A stretch of 64,000 nucleotides of DNA from Sciurus carolinensis (GCF_902686445.1 NC_062232.1:30772954-30836953); one strand, 5' to 3'. Shown: positions 1 to 11,267, counted from the first letter of the stretch. Translations and numbers: made by a program. Notes: generated by a model not told the origin, from the sequence alone.

Positions 1-923
1 TGCATCTCTTCTCATCCGTATTTTATAGATGGGTATTTGTTACCGGGACCCCAGCCAGCGGCTTGGCTCTGGGGGTGTCAAGGGGCTGAATTCAGTCACC
101 TGGGGACATCCAGAATAAGAAAAAAAAATGATTCCAAAAAATTTCTGTTTCATCAAAAACGGCAAGGGCAGTCAATACTGGCCCGTAGGGAAAGAAATGA
201 AGGTCCTGAAACGAAGCTATTTTCCAATCAAACAAAACAAAACAAAACTGTCAAGGACCAGTTTATGTGTTCCTCTCCTCCAAAGCCCCCTGGGTACCGG
301 GTTGCTCCCCGTCCCCTGGGGGCGTCATGTCCAAATGTCGCCACCAGGGAGAGCATCAGCCGGGTTCTCGGATTCTGCTGCGGGTGGGGGCGGCCAGAGG
401 CTCGGCCCTGGGTCCCAACAGGCTGTGTTAGATGACTTGCCCGTGTTGGGACTATGAGAAAAACAAGGTTAAAAATTTGAATTATTTGCAGACTGGCCAA
501 ATGGAGAGAAGACAGCTAATCTGCCTCCATCCACCCAACAGAAGCGTTAGGATTAAACGGGGAAGAACGGAAGCAGGGGCCCAGAATATGCATACGTCCC
601 AGGCTGTGTGCGGTTGCAGACCTGGTTTGTCGGGTCCTGTGGGCACCCTCCTGGCGCCAGGCACCCCGGTTTTGAGGGGCGTTACCCGCTCCAGCTTCCC
701 TTCTCAGCAGGAGATGATTGCCCGTAGGAAGCTTAGAAGGAGAAATAAAGAGCTAGTTAGCAGGACAATGGCTGGGTCTTCTGGAAACGTTTCCATTTTA
801 ATGGAGCAGCTGTCACTGGCTGAGGATTAGAAAATGCAAGTGCCCACCTGAAGTTTCACCACGGAGGTAACAGGTAGAATTCAAATTTAGATTTCTCTAA
901 AAATATAAAAAATTAAAAATAAA
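1..923. other. GC-rich stretch, no recognised gene
   Basis: Moderately GC-rich single-copy-looking DNA. Short open frames occur on both strands (largest about 132 codons) but they overlap one another, show no recognisable domain and have no supporting splice or polyadenylation context. I see no repeat I can name here. It could hold an exon or a regulatory segment of a gene outside the window, but nothing in the sequence shows this. Confidence 0.4.
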
Positions 924-1060
924 GGGGTGGGATGTAGCTCAGTGGTAGAGCAACCCTGGGTTCAATCTCCAGTACCAAAAAAAATAAATAAATAAATAAA
1001 AAGAAGAAAGAAAGAAGGGAGGGAGGGAGAGAGAGTAAGAGAAAGAAAGAAAGCCTATCA
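924..1060 (+). repeat. ID-type SINE fragment followed by GA-rich tail
   Basis: A tRNA-like A-box region (TAGCTCAGTGGTAGAG) and a B-box-like CTGGGTTCAATCTCCAG are followed by an A-rich AAAT tail and then a GAAA/GGGA purine-rich simple repeat. This is the right half of a squirrel-type SINE or a free ID element. Confidence 0.75.
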
Positions 1061-1528
1061 ACCTATCAGTACTTTTGATTATGTCTATCAAGTGGCTTTC
1101 TACTAGTGTTGTCCAACAAGGTATCTACTGGCTATATGTGACTCTTTCAATTCAAATGAATTGAAATAAAATATGATTTAATGTTCAGTTCCACAGTCAC
1201 ACTGGGCATATCTCATTTGCTCCACACCCACACCTATTTGACAGCATGGATACAGAACGTGCCCTCCCCACTTAGTTTTAATGGATGGCACTGACCTGAA
1301 AGAAACTGGACCTGATGTAATTTAACTGCTTAATCACTTCTGCAAACCTTTCATTGAAAAGATGTTTTGCAACAACCACTAAAGACAGATTGAAAACTGA
1401 AAGCTAAAAATGTCTTTCTCATACCAGGAGACCTCTACAAGTTTTGGGTAAAATTCCCTGTTGGATATATGTCTTAAAATATATTTTCTTGTTCCACAGC
1501 TTGTATTTCTACAGTCTAGTAGATTTTT

Positions 1529-1747
1529 TTTCTTCTTCTTCTTCTTTTTGCACCAGGGATTGAACTCAGAGTCACTCAACTCCTCAGTCACATCCCCAGC
1601 CATTTTTTATATTTTATTTTGAGACAGGATCTCACTAAGTTGCTTAGTGCCTTGCTAAATTGCTGAGTCTGGCTTTGAACTTGCAGTCAGTCCTGCCTCA
1701 GTCTCCTGAGCCGCTGGAATTATAGGCATGCGTCACAGTGCCTAGCT
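1529..1747 (-). repeat. Dimeric B1-ID SINE (minus)
   Basis: Read on the minus strand it starts with a B1/7SL-like half (GGCACTGTGACGCATGCC, then CTGAGGCAGGA), continues through CTCAGCAATTTAGCAAGGC to the ID-like half and ends in an A-rich tail (T/TTC-rich on the plus strand). Diverged copy. Confidence 0.75.
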
Positions 1748-2019
1748 ACCTAATGAGGTCCTTTGATAAAGTGAAGTTCTTCTTCTTTTTTTTTTTTTTT
1801 TGTAAGTTCTTATTTTTATATAAGCGACAGCATTGGAGTCAGGGTACCTGATTACAAAAATAGCTGGCAGTGTACTCTGATATTTTCTTTCATATTCGGT
1901 TTTAGTCTAATTCCATTTAAAGAATATTTCTGGTTGTGTCTTAGTAAATTGATGGGAGGGGGTGTCCACTAATGGTTTTCAACCCAAGGTGGAAGAATTC
2001 TGGAATATGTTACAAACGA

Positions 2020-2114
2020 TATGCCAAATGGGCTCCAAATGCACCTGAGTCCACGAAGGAATAAAGGCTTCTCTGAATCTGTTGAGGTCTGCTTCCCATC
2101 CTTTTGCACTTACA
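2020..2114 (+). repeat. 3' part of the 5' LTR of a decayed provirus
   Basis: About 60 bp ending in GCACTTACA at 2114 are nearly identical to the end of the LTR at 7002-7383, including the polyadenylation signal in GAAGGAATAAAGG. Upstream of about 2020 the match fades, so this LTR is truncated or replaced. Together with the 7.0-7.4 kb copy it frames a provirus of about 5.3 kb, nested insertions included. Confidence 0.6.
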
Positions 2115-2668
2115 TTTTAGTTTCCTGACCGGAAACGAGTGTAAGGTAAAATTGACCATTCCCTCTTCCCCTTCCCCTTCCCCTGTAGTTAAGTTAAATG
2201 GCTAATGAGACCTGGGGAGTGACCATTGAGAGTCTGGCACCCCTACGGTTCTCTGATGTCAGGGGTCCCCCAAGTCACCGCTTATGCTAAGGCTGAATCC
2301 CCAAACTGACTGCGGCACATCCCACCCTGCGGAAAGAGACCCTCCACACCCTCCTAGTCCTCTTTGGTTGAACTGGCTGTGGGCATACGGCCTGTAACAG
2401 ATTCCAGCCCTGCACTAGGTTTTCACAGTCTGTTACATGCACAGTGCAAGGACTTGTATGAGTCCTTTATTTGTGCTGGAGGCATCCTCTTTCTGACCCC
2501 CTTCCCACACCCTTGCCATCCTCTCCCTGATCCCTCCCTTCCCAATACCCTGCAGACCCAATACCCTTTTGCCATTTTGCTCCAGCATCTAACACTGGCC
2601 TTTAAATTCTCCAGAGAGGTAAAATCCCATCTGTCCACCCATGTCCATCTGTTCATTTGTCCATCTGG

Positions 2669-2806
2669 TCTTTAACAGACAGGCACCCTGCCCTGAGACC
2701 CATTCTTTGGCCCACAGTACCCCAGGTTTCCCCCTACTGGTCTCTAGCAGATAGGTGCCCTGCCCTGAGACCCACACCTTTTGGACCATGGGACCCCGAG
2801 GGTCCC
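2669..2806 (+). repeat. Two-copy 72-bp imperfect tandem repeat
   Basis: The units at about 2669-2734 and 2741-2806 share the order of CAGA(C/T)AGG, CCCTGCCCTGAGACCCA, then TTGG(C/A)CCA and CCCC. They lie in the leader region of the decayed provirus. Confidence 0.6.
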
Positions 2807-2856
2807 TCCACGATTGACACTGGGTGAAGACATTCCCCTATTCTGGTGGCACTGTC

Positions 2857-3249
2857 TGTAAGGAAATTTCCATGGAACCACGCCGGACATGGGAAATCAC
2901 ATAAGGGAATTTATTAAGCAAACAGAGTGTCTCCCTGCAGGGTAAGAGAGAAAATGAGAGGAAAAGGGAAAGGAAAAGAAAGGGCGCGCGCTTAGAGAGA
3001 GTGGAAAGCAAGGAGGATAGAGAAAAGTGAGGAGAACAGACAGAAGGAAGGGAAAAGATGGCGGGAGGAAGCTACAGTTTTAAAACAGTTGAATTCGCTG
3101 GGCTAACAGGGGACCAATAACGGAGGAAGGATACTTGCAAGCTGACCTGATGAACCAGTAGCTACTAGGATGTTCACAGACTGACAAGTGGTTGGGAGGC
3201 GGGGAAAATGGCTGCACCTGATGGGCGGGGAGCAACTTTATACATTACA
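2857..3249 (-). repeat. Solo LTR, family A copy 1 (minus), 5-bp TSD
   Basis: This is the reverse complement of the LTR at 4475-4875 along its length. Read on the minus strand it begins TGTAATGTATAAAG, carries a CCAAT-type box, CCGCCAT motifs, a CT-rich stretch, AATAAA in TTAATAAATTC, and ends CCTTACA. It is flanked by CTGTC at 2852-2856 and 3250-3254, a direct 5-bp target duplication. There is no internal retroviral sequence, so it is a recombined solo LTR lying inside the decayed provirus. Confidence 0.85.
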
Positions 3250-3324
3250 CTGTCCAGCTTGGTGTCAGAAAGAATCCAGGGGACACTTTGGTTTCAATCT
3301 GACACCCTGTTCACCCCCTACAAC

Positions 3325-3405
3325 ATGGGAATCAGTCAGTCAATTACTTCAAAATCAAAAGCTTCATTAAGCTCAGCACTCAAATTTGGCCATACTACAA
3401 ATTAG
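3325..3405 (+). pseudogene. Possible gag N-terminal remnant
   Basis: An ATG followed by a Gly codon opens a 26-codon frame (MGISQSITSK...) that ends at a stop. A Met-Gly start downstream of an LTR and leader fits the myristoylated N terminus of retroviral Gag, but the piece is too short to classify and no matrix, capsid or zinc-knuckle sequence can be read after it. Confidence 0.3.
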
Positions 3406-3905
3406 ATAATTTGCACCAATGGTCCAAATATGGAATATTTGATCAAGAAATTCTCCAAAATTAAAAAATCATTTATTGCAAAATGGCAAATGAAGTGAGT
3501 AATGTAAAGAGTTATGTAAAGAGTCTTATTTCAAGTCCTTACCCTCAACTTACCAATGGAGCAAAAATTTAACCTGTTTGTCACTGAGACAAAGAAAAAT
3601 ACCCCTAAACAGCCCAACAGCCAGTGACCTGTCTCAGTAAGGAGTGTGATAAAACAGGCCCATTCCTCAAAAGAAGTGAGAGATAATGTTTCATAATTTT
3701 CTGCAACTAACCCTGACCTGATTACCAACAGGGGGGAAAGGGGTTTAAAAAGCCCTAGGCAGCAATTCCCTAGCCTAGCCTTGCTGAAGCATGCATTGGA
3801 ATGTAAGCCAGCAGGCTCAGCAAGGGACCAACCTGAGACTTGAAGGAAAAAAAAGTGTTAATTTTAAACTTCTCCTGGCCTGCAACACAGAAAAATGGTT
3901 TTCAG

Positions 3906-3990
3906 ACTCTCTCCCTCTCTCTCTCTCTTCTTCCTTCCCTTCCTCCCTCCCTCCCTCTCTCTGCCTTTATCTCTCTTTCTCACTCTCTCA
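3906..3990 (+). repeat. CT-rich simple repeat
   Basis: Impure pyrimidine tract of CTCT, CTTCC and CCCT units. It interrupts the decayed provirus. Confidence 0.8.
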
Positions 3991-4474
3991 TGCTATTTTA
4001 CTAAAATAATTAACAGTCATTATCATTTTTTCTTCTAGGACTCTTGTTTTATTTTGTTTTTCTTAAATGCAATATTTTTCGAGCTCACCATTTTGATCCT
4101 ACATACATACCTACGTTAATGTTATTTTCCGATCAGTTCTATTTTTATTCAGCTCTAGAGTTTGTTTTGTTTTATCTTATTTTATTTTTTAACATCTATA
4201 ACATTGCAATGGAGATTCACCTGCAAAAGCTAAAAGGTTCAGTTTACATTGGGTACACAGATGACAATGTAAAGATATACATCCATTATTTCTAGGATTT
4301 TTCTTCAACAAAGAAAAGGGGAATGCTGTCCAATACCCTTGTCTGATACCTTGATTCTTACAGTTATTAAGTAAATTAGAGTTGATCTATATGGGATTAA
4401 TCTTCATAAATGTGTTTGTTAGAAACACCTGATTAATTTACAAAGTTAAATGCTAACAAGTATAACAAAGTACT

Positions 4475-4875
4475 TGTAATATAATATAAAGCTGCTCCCC
4501 CACCCTTTCCGGTGCAGCCATTTCCCCGCCCTCCCAACTTCTTGTCAGTCTGTGAACATCCTAGCTGGCTATTGGTTCATCAGTCAGCTTGCAAGTATCC
4601 TTCTCCATATTGGTCCTGTTAACCCACGGAATTTGACTACTTAAAGATAGCTCCCCGCCATTTTCTCTCTCTCTTCTCCTCACATTCATGCTTTCTCTCT
4701 CTTCTCCTCACTTTCATGCTTCTTTCTCTCTCCTCCTCACTTTTCACACTCTCTCTTGTGTGTGCTCTCTCTCTTTTCCTCTCATTTTCTCTCTTACCTG
4801 CAGGGAGACACTCTTTTGCTTAATAAATTCTCTTATGTGAGTTCCCATGTCCAAAGTGGTTTCTGGGTTCTTACA
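4475..4875 (+). repeat. Solo LTR, family A copy 2 (plus), 5-bp TSD
   Basis: It begins TGTAATATAATATAAAG and ends GGTTCTTACA, with an inverted CCAAT box (CTATTGGTTC), a CCGCCATTTT motif, CT-rich U3/R, and AATAAATTC near 4820. It is flanked by GTACT at 4470-4474 and 4876-4880. Same family as copy 1 in opposite orientation, about 1.2 kb away, so the two form an inverted pair. Confidence 0.85.
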
Positions 4876-5299
4876 GTACTCTTAACTTCTTGAATTCCAT
4901 GGGGTGATATACTTGAATGTTGTTTGAATTTCATAAATTGGTAAACAAACAGATGTGATTCTATGTACAAGGAGTCCAAAAGTTTCAGTTGTTTCAATTT
5001 GAGTACTATAAATAACATAAAGTATTTCTTCTTATTAAAATGGAATAATTTATTTAAATTAAGAAATTTCATAAGGGTTGTCTCAGATTGTGTATTAAAA
5101 GAGGTGTTGACAGATAGGAAAGAAAAATAGAAGGTTCTAGGTATGGAAATATATTCAGTAGAAGGAAAAAGAAAATGCTTCTGGGTAAGAAAGTCTTTGT
5201 ATGATGAACTACATGAGGGTCTAAGAAAGTACATTTGTGTCAGTCCCACAGCCCTGATGCCCCCAAATTCCGAGGTTTTTTTTTTTTTCCTTTGACTCA

Positions 5300-6342
5300 T
5301 ACTTATCCCTGCCTACCATAATTACTCCTCAAACTAACACTTTACCCCACAATCAAAGCTTACACATTCCAATAACAGCACACACCCTTACTCATAGGGC
5401 TAAAACATCCACTAGGATTAATACAGGAGCAGCAGGGTTAGGAACCTCTATTCACTCTAAAATAGTCAGCACAGGTTATCGCAGATATCCAATGGGTCAC
5501 TGTTTTGGTACTGACTTTACAAACTCAATTGAACTCCCTGACATCTGTCAAGCAGGACGAATGCTGTTTCGATATAAACCAATCAGGAGTGATGAGAGAC
5601 AAGGTTAAACAGTTCTAGGATCACCTGGAATATGGAAAATAAGTCTGACTCAGGAGACTTTTCAAATCTCAAATAGTGATTTTCAATATAATAGGTTTAA
5701 AATGTTACCCATCTTAATATTTTCCTTTCTTAAGGAGTCCTGTCTCACAGAAGGTGTATTAAACCCCTATGTTTATTGTCTGGACTTATCAAAGTACAAT
5801 ATAATGCCTCTCAAAACATATGTTTAAATGAGAAAACTGTTACAACAATATGTCAATTGGACTATGTGATAGGGTTCAGGACAAATTGTCATGTTTCCCA
5901 AAAAGTCAGTAGCCACCTGGCTCCCTGTAAAAGTGCTAAATGTTTTATCTCAGGGGTAATAGTGGATATATTATCGTGGCTGGGATAATTGCCTCTGCAT
6001 CTACTGCAGTGGTAGCCTTGCACCAGCAGGCACCAGCAACTCATTTCCTTCAATAATTTCAAAAATGTTACTGAGACCTAATAAGTTCAAGTACATATTG
6101 ATCAGGGACTTGATCCTTTTCATAATGCCTCTTTGGATGTGTTAAAATTACAATCTCAGGTTCTGGTCCTGGCCCATGCAAAGGTGCCTACTCTTAATAA
6201 TGAAGAAGTATGGGGCAGTTTAGTTGAAGGAATTTCTTCTCTGAACCCTTTTAAATACTTTTGTACACATGTAGCTGGGTTACTAGTTATAACTGTACTG
6301 TTAATTTTATTTCTGTTCTTATTTTGCATAATTTGTCAATAA
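5300..6342 (+). pseudogene. Endogenous retrovirus env remnant with membrane anchor
   Basis: Broken frames on the plus strand. The best piece runs from about 6094 to the stop at 6340-6342 and reads through a Gly-Leu-Asp-Pro-Phe-His segment with an Asn-Ala-Ser glycosylation site, a Leu/Val-rich heptad-like stretch, then a hydrophobic span of about 25 residues (rich in L, I, V and F) and a very short cytoplasmic tail. This arrangement is that of a transmembrane envelope subunit. An upstream frame at 5776-5988 has several Cys residues and belongs to the same gene, but stops and shifts separate the parts. Non-functional. Confidence 0.55.
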
Positions 6343-6982
6343 TTAAAGCATCAGGAAACTATGATTCCAAGGCTAATCATGCTTGCTATGCTCCCCAAGG
6401 ACCCACACTTCTGGAATTATGGAGAGTACTCCCTAAATCTGAGTAGGGATCATGGCCCTGACTAAGGACAATAAGGTCCCAACTGCATTACTTGCTGAAA
6501 TTATTCCCTTAGTATAATTGTCACCTTTCTTATAATTGCCTGATTTCACTGTACTTATAATAACATTTCCCCTGCCTATTCTTAATTCTGTATAGGAACA
6601 ATTCTTAATAAGTTTACCTGCGCAACCCCAGCAGCCTCCTGGAACACATGGACACCATCCTCCTGCTCACCTCCTGACTCACTAAGACCACAAAGGGCAC
6701 TTCACCTATGATGATCTCCAAGGTTCCCTCCCCCATACCTCTCCCCACCAGGGTCTCCATGCTTGGTTCCAGAACACTGAAAGGAGGGTCCCTGCTCTTT
6801 ACCCCTTCTCAGCTTGAAGCAGCCAGATCTGACTCAGTGCCCCAATTCTCTCTCCCCTTTCAGAGTCTGGCACAAAGGGTTATGGAAAATAATATTCCTA
6901 AAAGACAGCACTCCAAGAAAAACAGAGGGACAGTGTGGCCTGGGAGGAGGGAGGGGAAACAAGCCAAGGAACAATGGGCCCT

Positions 6983-6997
6983 AGGGGAAAGGGGAGG
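6983..6997 (+). other. Polypurine tract of the decayed provirus
   Basis: AGGGGAAAGGGGAGGA lies immediately upstream of the LTR start at 7002, the position expected for the plus-strand primer in reverse transcription. Confidence 0.55.
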
Positions 6998-7001
6998 ATA
7001 T

Positions 7002-7383
7002 TGAATGCTGGACCCTAAACCATGACCTTCCCCCATGGCAAATTAGCCCTAAATGGAAGCACAGCAAAACCAATGGGCAAGATTAGAGTACTCATCTCTG
7101 GGATCTGGACTCTTATCTTCCCAGGCAACACTGAGTTTCAACATTTTTAAACTACCCTCCTAAATTAAAGTTTTAACCTGTTCAACTAGCCCCTGATGAC
7201 CAAAACTGCACGTACACAGCTCCCAATGATTACATCATTGTACCCCATAAAACCAAAATCTCCTCTGTAACTCACAGCCATTTTCCCATCCAGAAAATGG
7301 ACATGAATGGTGCTCAAATCTGCGAAGGAATAAAGGCTTCTCTGAATCCGTCCAGGTCTGCTTCCCGTTCTTTTGCACTTACA
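7002..7383 (+). repeat. 3' LTR of the decayed provirus
   Basis: It starts TGAATGCTGG just after the purine tract and ends GCACTTACA. CCCATAAAACC (TATA-like) and GAATAAAGG (polyadenylation signal at about 7328) are in the expected order. The last 60 bp nearly match 2050-2114. About 382 bp long. Confidence 0.65.
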
Positions 7384-8104
7384 GTTTCGACAGTTGCCAT
7401 TACTACCCATTTTTCAGGTCTATAAAGTCAACCATGCAGTGAACCAAAACTATCAGGGCAATCTGCTCCTGTCTCTTCCTCAGAACTGGGACGGCAGCCC
7501 CCAGGTGAAGTGGCAGGAATGGGCTGTGGGCTGTGCTCTCACAGGGAACCAGGCCAGCCTTCTGGGAACCTCAGGTCCTGGAAGTGGCTTCTATCCCTCT
7601 CCCAGGCTGCAGGAGAGCTGACCCCTTCTCTTTCCTTCTTTGTGGGTCCAGCAGAACCCGTCCTTCTCCCGGTGTGGAGGGTAACAGAATTCAGAGGAGC
7701 AAACCCCAGCTCTAAATCAAGGGACAGGCCGTTCCTTTTTGCTTCATGTCCCCCCATGTGCCCAAGTCCACCCGGGCTCTGCATCCCTGCAGACAATGTC
7801 ATTTCCCAGGCCATGTGCTTTGCCCCTGGGCTGCTGTGCCTGTCTGAGTACTGTGGGGCCTCTTCCCACCTGGCTGGAGATGGACTCCAAGGAGAGGACA
7901 CTGCCTTCCCAGGGTGGCAGACCACATGGCCAGGTGCGATTCTCTGCAGAGCTGTGAGCTGGGTAGTGAAGAGCAGTGACTTCTGGGACCCATGGTGGGA
8001 AGGCACTGCTCCACCTGCAGCTGCTGGAGTAACCACACGTGACCTCTAGGAGACCCTCGAGGGAGTGGAAGGGTAAGGGCCAGGGGTTGAAAGTCGGTGG
8101 CCTG
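7384..8104. other. GC-rich unlabelled stretch
   Basis: Contains overlapping open frames on both strands (up to 179 codons plus and 165 codons minus), as expected by chance in GC-rich DNA. None shows a domain, and the two strands cannot both be coding. No repeat recognised. Confidence 0.35.
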
Positions 8105-8285
8105 AACTCCACCCCAGCTCTTCCCCTGAATGAGCTGCTGCACGAACGTGACCCATTACTTCACCCAAGCTAAACTTCTACTTCTCAGCCTGTTTTGAGG
8201 ATCAATCAGGGTGATGCATGTGAATGCCAGAATGCTGGCACGTGGCTCGGCTCATTAATGATAGCTGCTGTAATTAGTATGTTGC
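8105..8285 (+). repeat. MIR-like old SINE
   Basis: Diverged core: a GTGACCCATTACTTCACC-like segment, then CTCAGCCTGTTTTGAGGATCA and a GCTGGCACGTGGCT end, the order seen in MIR elements. Confidence 0.5.
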
Positions 8286-9158
8286 TGTCACTAGCACATG
8301 TGGGAGGAGGACCTGGTGACCAGACCTAGGCAGTGGCCTCGGGACTCAACTGAATGCACCACGGAGCATCTGGGAGCTGACACACTGACCCAAAAACTCG
8401 CTCTACCTGGGTGGGCCAGTAGGGTCTATCTTACTTGTTGGTCACTCTATGGAAGCCTCTTAGAGGAAGACTCTGCTGAGAAGGGCTCTGAAGCCAGGGC
8501 AAGTCCCAGTGTGGTGACACAGCTTCAGACCTGACCCCCCTGGCCTGGCCTGGGTTTGCAGGGGACAGCGTTGGAGGTCAGCTCAGTGCTGCCCTTCCTG
8601 CCTCTCCGGGTTTTAATATTTAGTGGTTTGGACTTCTGCAGACCTTTGAAGATGGCTGTTTTTAAAGCATGGTTTCTGGTCACCTGTTGCGCGTGGGGGA
8701 GGGGGTGTCACTGCGTTTCTGAAAGGCCACAATACACAAGGAGCTCATTTGAGGAGGGGTTACACGCATATAGAGAGGAGTAGAAGCAGAGGGGAGAAGT
8801 GGAAGGAGGAAACATCCAGTCACAGACTAAGAAAAGCACGCGCGAGAAAATATTAGAACGCGTGCAACTTCCAGAGCAGCCACAGAGCCTGGCTTGCCTT
8901 AGCGCGGAGGCGGGGACGTAGTCTGCGCCTGGCTGAGCAGCCAGCGCCGCCTGCTGGGCCAGGGAGGAAACGTGACAGCCGAGGGGTGCTTTTGGAAAGG
9001 ACAAATGTTTGAACAATGTGATGAAATGGGTGAACAGACTGAAAAAGCAAAATACTGACGATGTAGCAGTTTACCATGCGTGTGAAAATCGGTCCTTGGG
9101 GAACAGGAGCCAGGGAACAGACGTGAGATCATAGGGCGAACGAGGAACAGGAATCCAT
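8286..9158. other. Unlabelled sequence with a small CpG-rich patch
   Basis: No gene recognised. From about 8835 to 8985 CpG is clearly denser than around it (ACGCGCGAG, ACGCGTGCAA, AGCGCGGAGGCGGGGACG). No matching open frame with domain content and no TATA box are evident. It could be a small CpG island of an unannotated transcript or an old GC-rich repeat. Confidence 0.35.
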
Positions 9159-9271
9159 TTGTTGTTGCTTGAGACTGGGTCTCGCCATGTGACCCAGGCT
9201 GTCCTGGAACTCCTGGACTCAAGGGATCTTCCCACCCCAGCTTCCCGAGTAGCCCAGGACACCGCACCCTG
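9159..9271 (-). repeat. B1/7SL-like SINE monomer (minus)
   Basis: On the plus strand it reads GAGACTGGGTCTCGCCATGT, CCAGGCTGTCCTGGAACTCC, then GAGTAGCCCAGGACACCGC: the reverse complement of a B1-type element without the ID half. Confidence 0.65.
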
Positions 9272-9602
9272 CAAACCCGTTCCGTTTTCATAGCTGGCAC
9301 GTTTGGACAGTGTCCCAGGCGGCTGCACGTGTACTGTCCCATTTACTTCTCATGGTGACTTCCTGAGACACACTTTTACATTGTGGAAACAAACACAGAA
9401 AGGTGAATACACCTAGCCCAAAGTCCTCAGGCAAGCGGCTGGCGGGGCTGAAATGTTCACCCAGGCAGCTGAGCTCACAGCCCAATGCACACATGTGCAA
9501 CATAAAGGAAACAAGAGATTGAATGTGAATTTCAAAGATTTGGAGGACAAATAAGTTAGGAAAAGAGCTGAATCATAGAGAAGATTTGGATATAACTTAC
9601 CT

Positions 9603-9745
9603 TCCATGTGAATCCATTCACAAATATTTCCTGAGCACTTACTATGTGTCCCCTACTACACGAAACACTGTGGGGCTGTCAACAGTTATAGGATGTAGTC
9701 TCTGGCCTAAAGGAGGCCAGTCAAGTTGGAACACTCAAACACACA
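9603..9745 (-). repeat. L2 3'-end fragment (minus)
   Basis: ATTCACAAATATTTCCTGAGC followed by ACTTACTATGTG and a CTGTGGGG segment is the reverse complement of the conserved L2 3' end. Confidence 0.5.
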
Positions 9746-10194
9746 TGTGGAAGCAGTCAGAAGGCACCATGGAACTGCACGGAGGCATGTCATATGCTGC
9801 AGGGTAGAGAGGAGAGGAGCAAGGAACCAGGACTCTGGTGAGTGAGGCCAGGGACAGGTTGCAGGGGATGGGGGATGACAGAAGCAACACTGGGTCCACA
9901 GAAGTGTCTGGAATTTCAGAGAGCCTTACGGAAAGGACCTGGACGTGGCAGTGACTGAGTGAATACTGTCAGGGGAGGGACTTTAGTGACGGATGAGAAG
10001 CACAGTTGAAGTAGTCTCTTATTTACTTTTCAAATATCGTACTTCGACCGCTTCCAAAAGCATACCAGAGTGAATGTCCTGGACTTCCCATGTCAAAATA
10101 TTGCTTTCTTACAGTTTCTTCATCTTTGCATAGCCCGAGAGGAGAGACGTGGAGAAAACAGAGGGGACAGGGCCACATGGGTAGACAAGATCTC
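9746..10194. other. Unlabelled sequence
   Basis: No gene or nameable repeat seen. Confidence 0.3.
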
Positions 10195-10372
10195 AGTGGT
10201 TAAGACTACAGACTTTGGAGTCATCTGGAGTCAAATCCCTGATTGGCATATGACAGCTATTTGTCTTTGGGCAGTAACTTAACCTCTCTGTGCTCGCTTC
10301 CCAGTAGGTTGTGGTCAGGATTAAGAGGCCTAGATCAGAGCCTGGAAATCAGTGAACTGTCCCTATAGAGTA
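10195..10372 (+). repeat. MIR element
   Basis: GACTTTGGAGTCATCTGGAG, then GGGCAGTAACTTAACCTCTC, then GGTTGTGGTCAGGATTAAGA: the standard MIR order with moderate divergence. Confidence 0.75.
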
Positions 10373-10397
10373 GTAATAATCCTCTTAAGATGTGTAT

Positions 10398-10684
10398 TGT
10401 TAGAAATACCAGGTGCCCCAAGAAAGCAAACATGGGCTTGAAAGTGGGTGGACAAGGCAAACCTTTACTTCTGACAGAAGGGCATGCTACAAAACCTGGC
10501 TAGCAAGCAAGCATGGGTGGGCAGTCTGCCTGTTTATATACACCTCACTCACTGGTGCCCTTTGTGGTGATTGGAGGAGCCCAGGAATACAATCTATGTG
10601 ATTGGCTAAGTTTAAAATTGGGGCGGACAAAGGGAAGGGTTATAATTAAAACGACTATAATTTGTTCCAATTTAGGCTGGATAC
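10398..10684 (-). repeat. Possible solo LTR (minus)
   Basis: Read on the minus strand there are two CCAAT boxes (GCCAATCAC, TCCAATCAC), then a TATA box in GTGTATATAAACAGG about 40-80 bp downstream, and an ACA terminus at 10398, which is LTR promoter order. TGTAT occurs on both sides (10393-10397 and 10685-10689), which would be a 5-bp duplication, but the far end lacks the canonical TG and no clean AATAAA is present. Could also be part of a longer LTR. Confidence 0.4.
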
Positions 10685-10689
10685 TGTAT

Positions 10690-11267
10690 TCTGAAAATGG
10701 ACCACCAGACTTTCTATTTCTCACAATATGAGGGAGCTTTTCCTTTCTCATCTGCCTGGGATGGAGGAACAGAGGGATGAGATGGGTGGAACTGGAAAGA
10801 GGAACGTGGTGTTTCCACTCCGGAGTGACAAAAGCAAGATATTTTGAGTTGAAGTTCCATCTTGAGAGCCAGGCTTTGTTGGGAGGGAGAAAACCTTGTT
10901 CAAGTTCCCTTTGCTCTCCCTTAGCCTTCCAACAAATCCTAGAGGGGTGCGGCCACCCTGTGCTGGCAATGAGAGGACCCTCCTGCAGCCTGGACCCAAG
11001 GCCGGGGGAAATGGGAGGAGGTTGGAATCCACTGTAGAGTACAAGGAAGAGGTTCTTAATCGGACACCGGAGCACAGGCGAGGAAACCAGTGATTCTTCT
11101 ACCTTTCCACACTTTCATCTGATGAATGGCCCCACTGTTGTTAAGCCCCCAAGCACCTGCCTTTGCTTATGAAGGAAGATTTCTAGAACACTAGAGAGCT
11201 ATGGTGCAAATCCTCCATCAGGCCCCACCCCAGGAAAGCTGGTTTAATTGATCTGAGGTGTGACCCA
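10690..11267. other. Unlabelled sequence
   Basis: Overlapping open frames on both strands (largest 176 codons on the minus strand, running across the LTR-like segment) without domains. No gene recognised. Confidence 0.3.

Larger units (their letters stand above)
2115..7001 (+). pseudogene. Decayed endogenous retrovirus, internal region
   Basis: Sequence between the paired LTR ends, on the plus strand. Visible parts are a leader with two about 72-bp imperfect tandem copies (2669-2806), a possible gag start with Met-Gly at 3325 that stops after 26 codons, then no recognisable pol, then env remnants from about 5300 to 6342. A purine tract at about 6983-6997 is followed directly by the 3' LTR. 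Two solo LTRs of a different family (2857-3249 and 4475-4875) were inserted later, each with its own target duplication. Frames are broken throughout; nothing can be expressed as intact protein. The class II (betaretrovirus-like) call rests on the form of the env tail and is an inference; pol, which would settle it, is absent. Confidence 0.55.

Noticed and set aside
4833..5300. 155-codon minus-strand frame
   Set aside because: It runs antisense across an LTR end and provirus remnants and shows no domain.
7510..8049. 179-codon plus and 165-codon minus frames
   Set aside because: They overlap on opposite strands in GC-rich DNA, with no domain, conservation evidence or splice structure.
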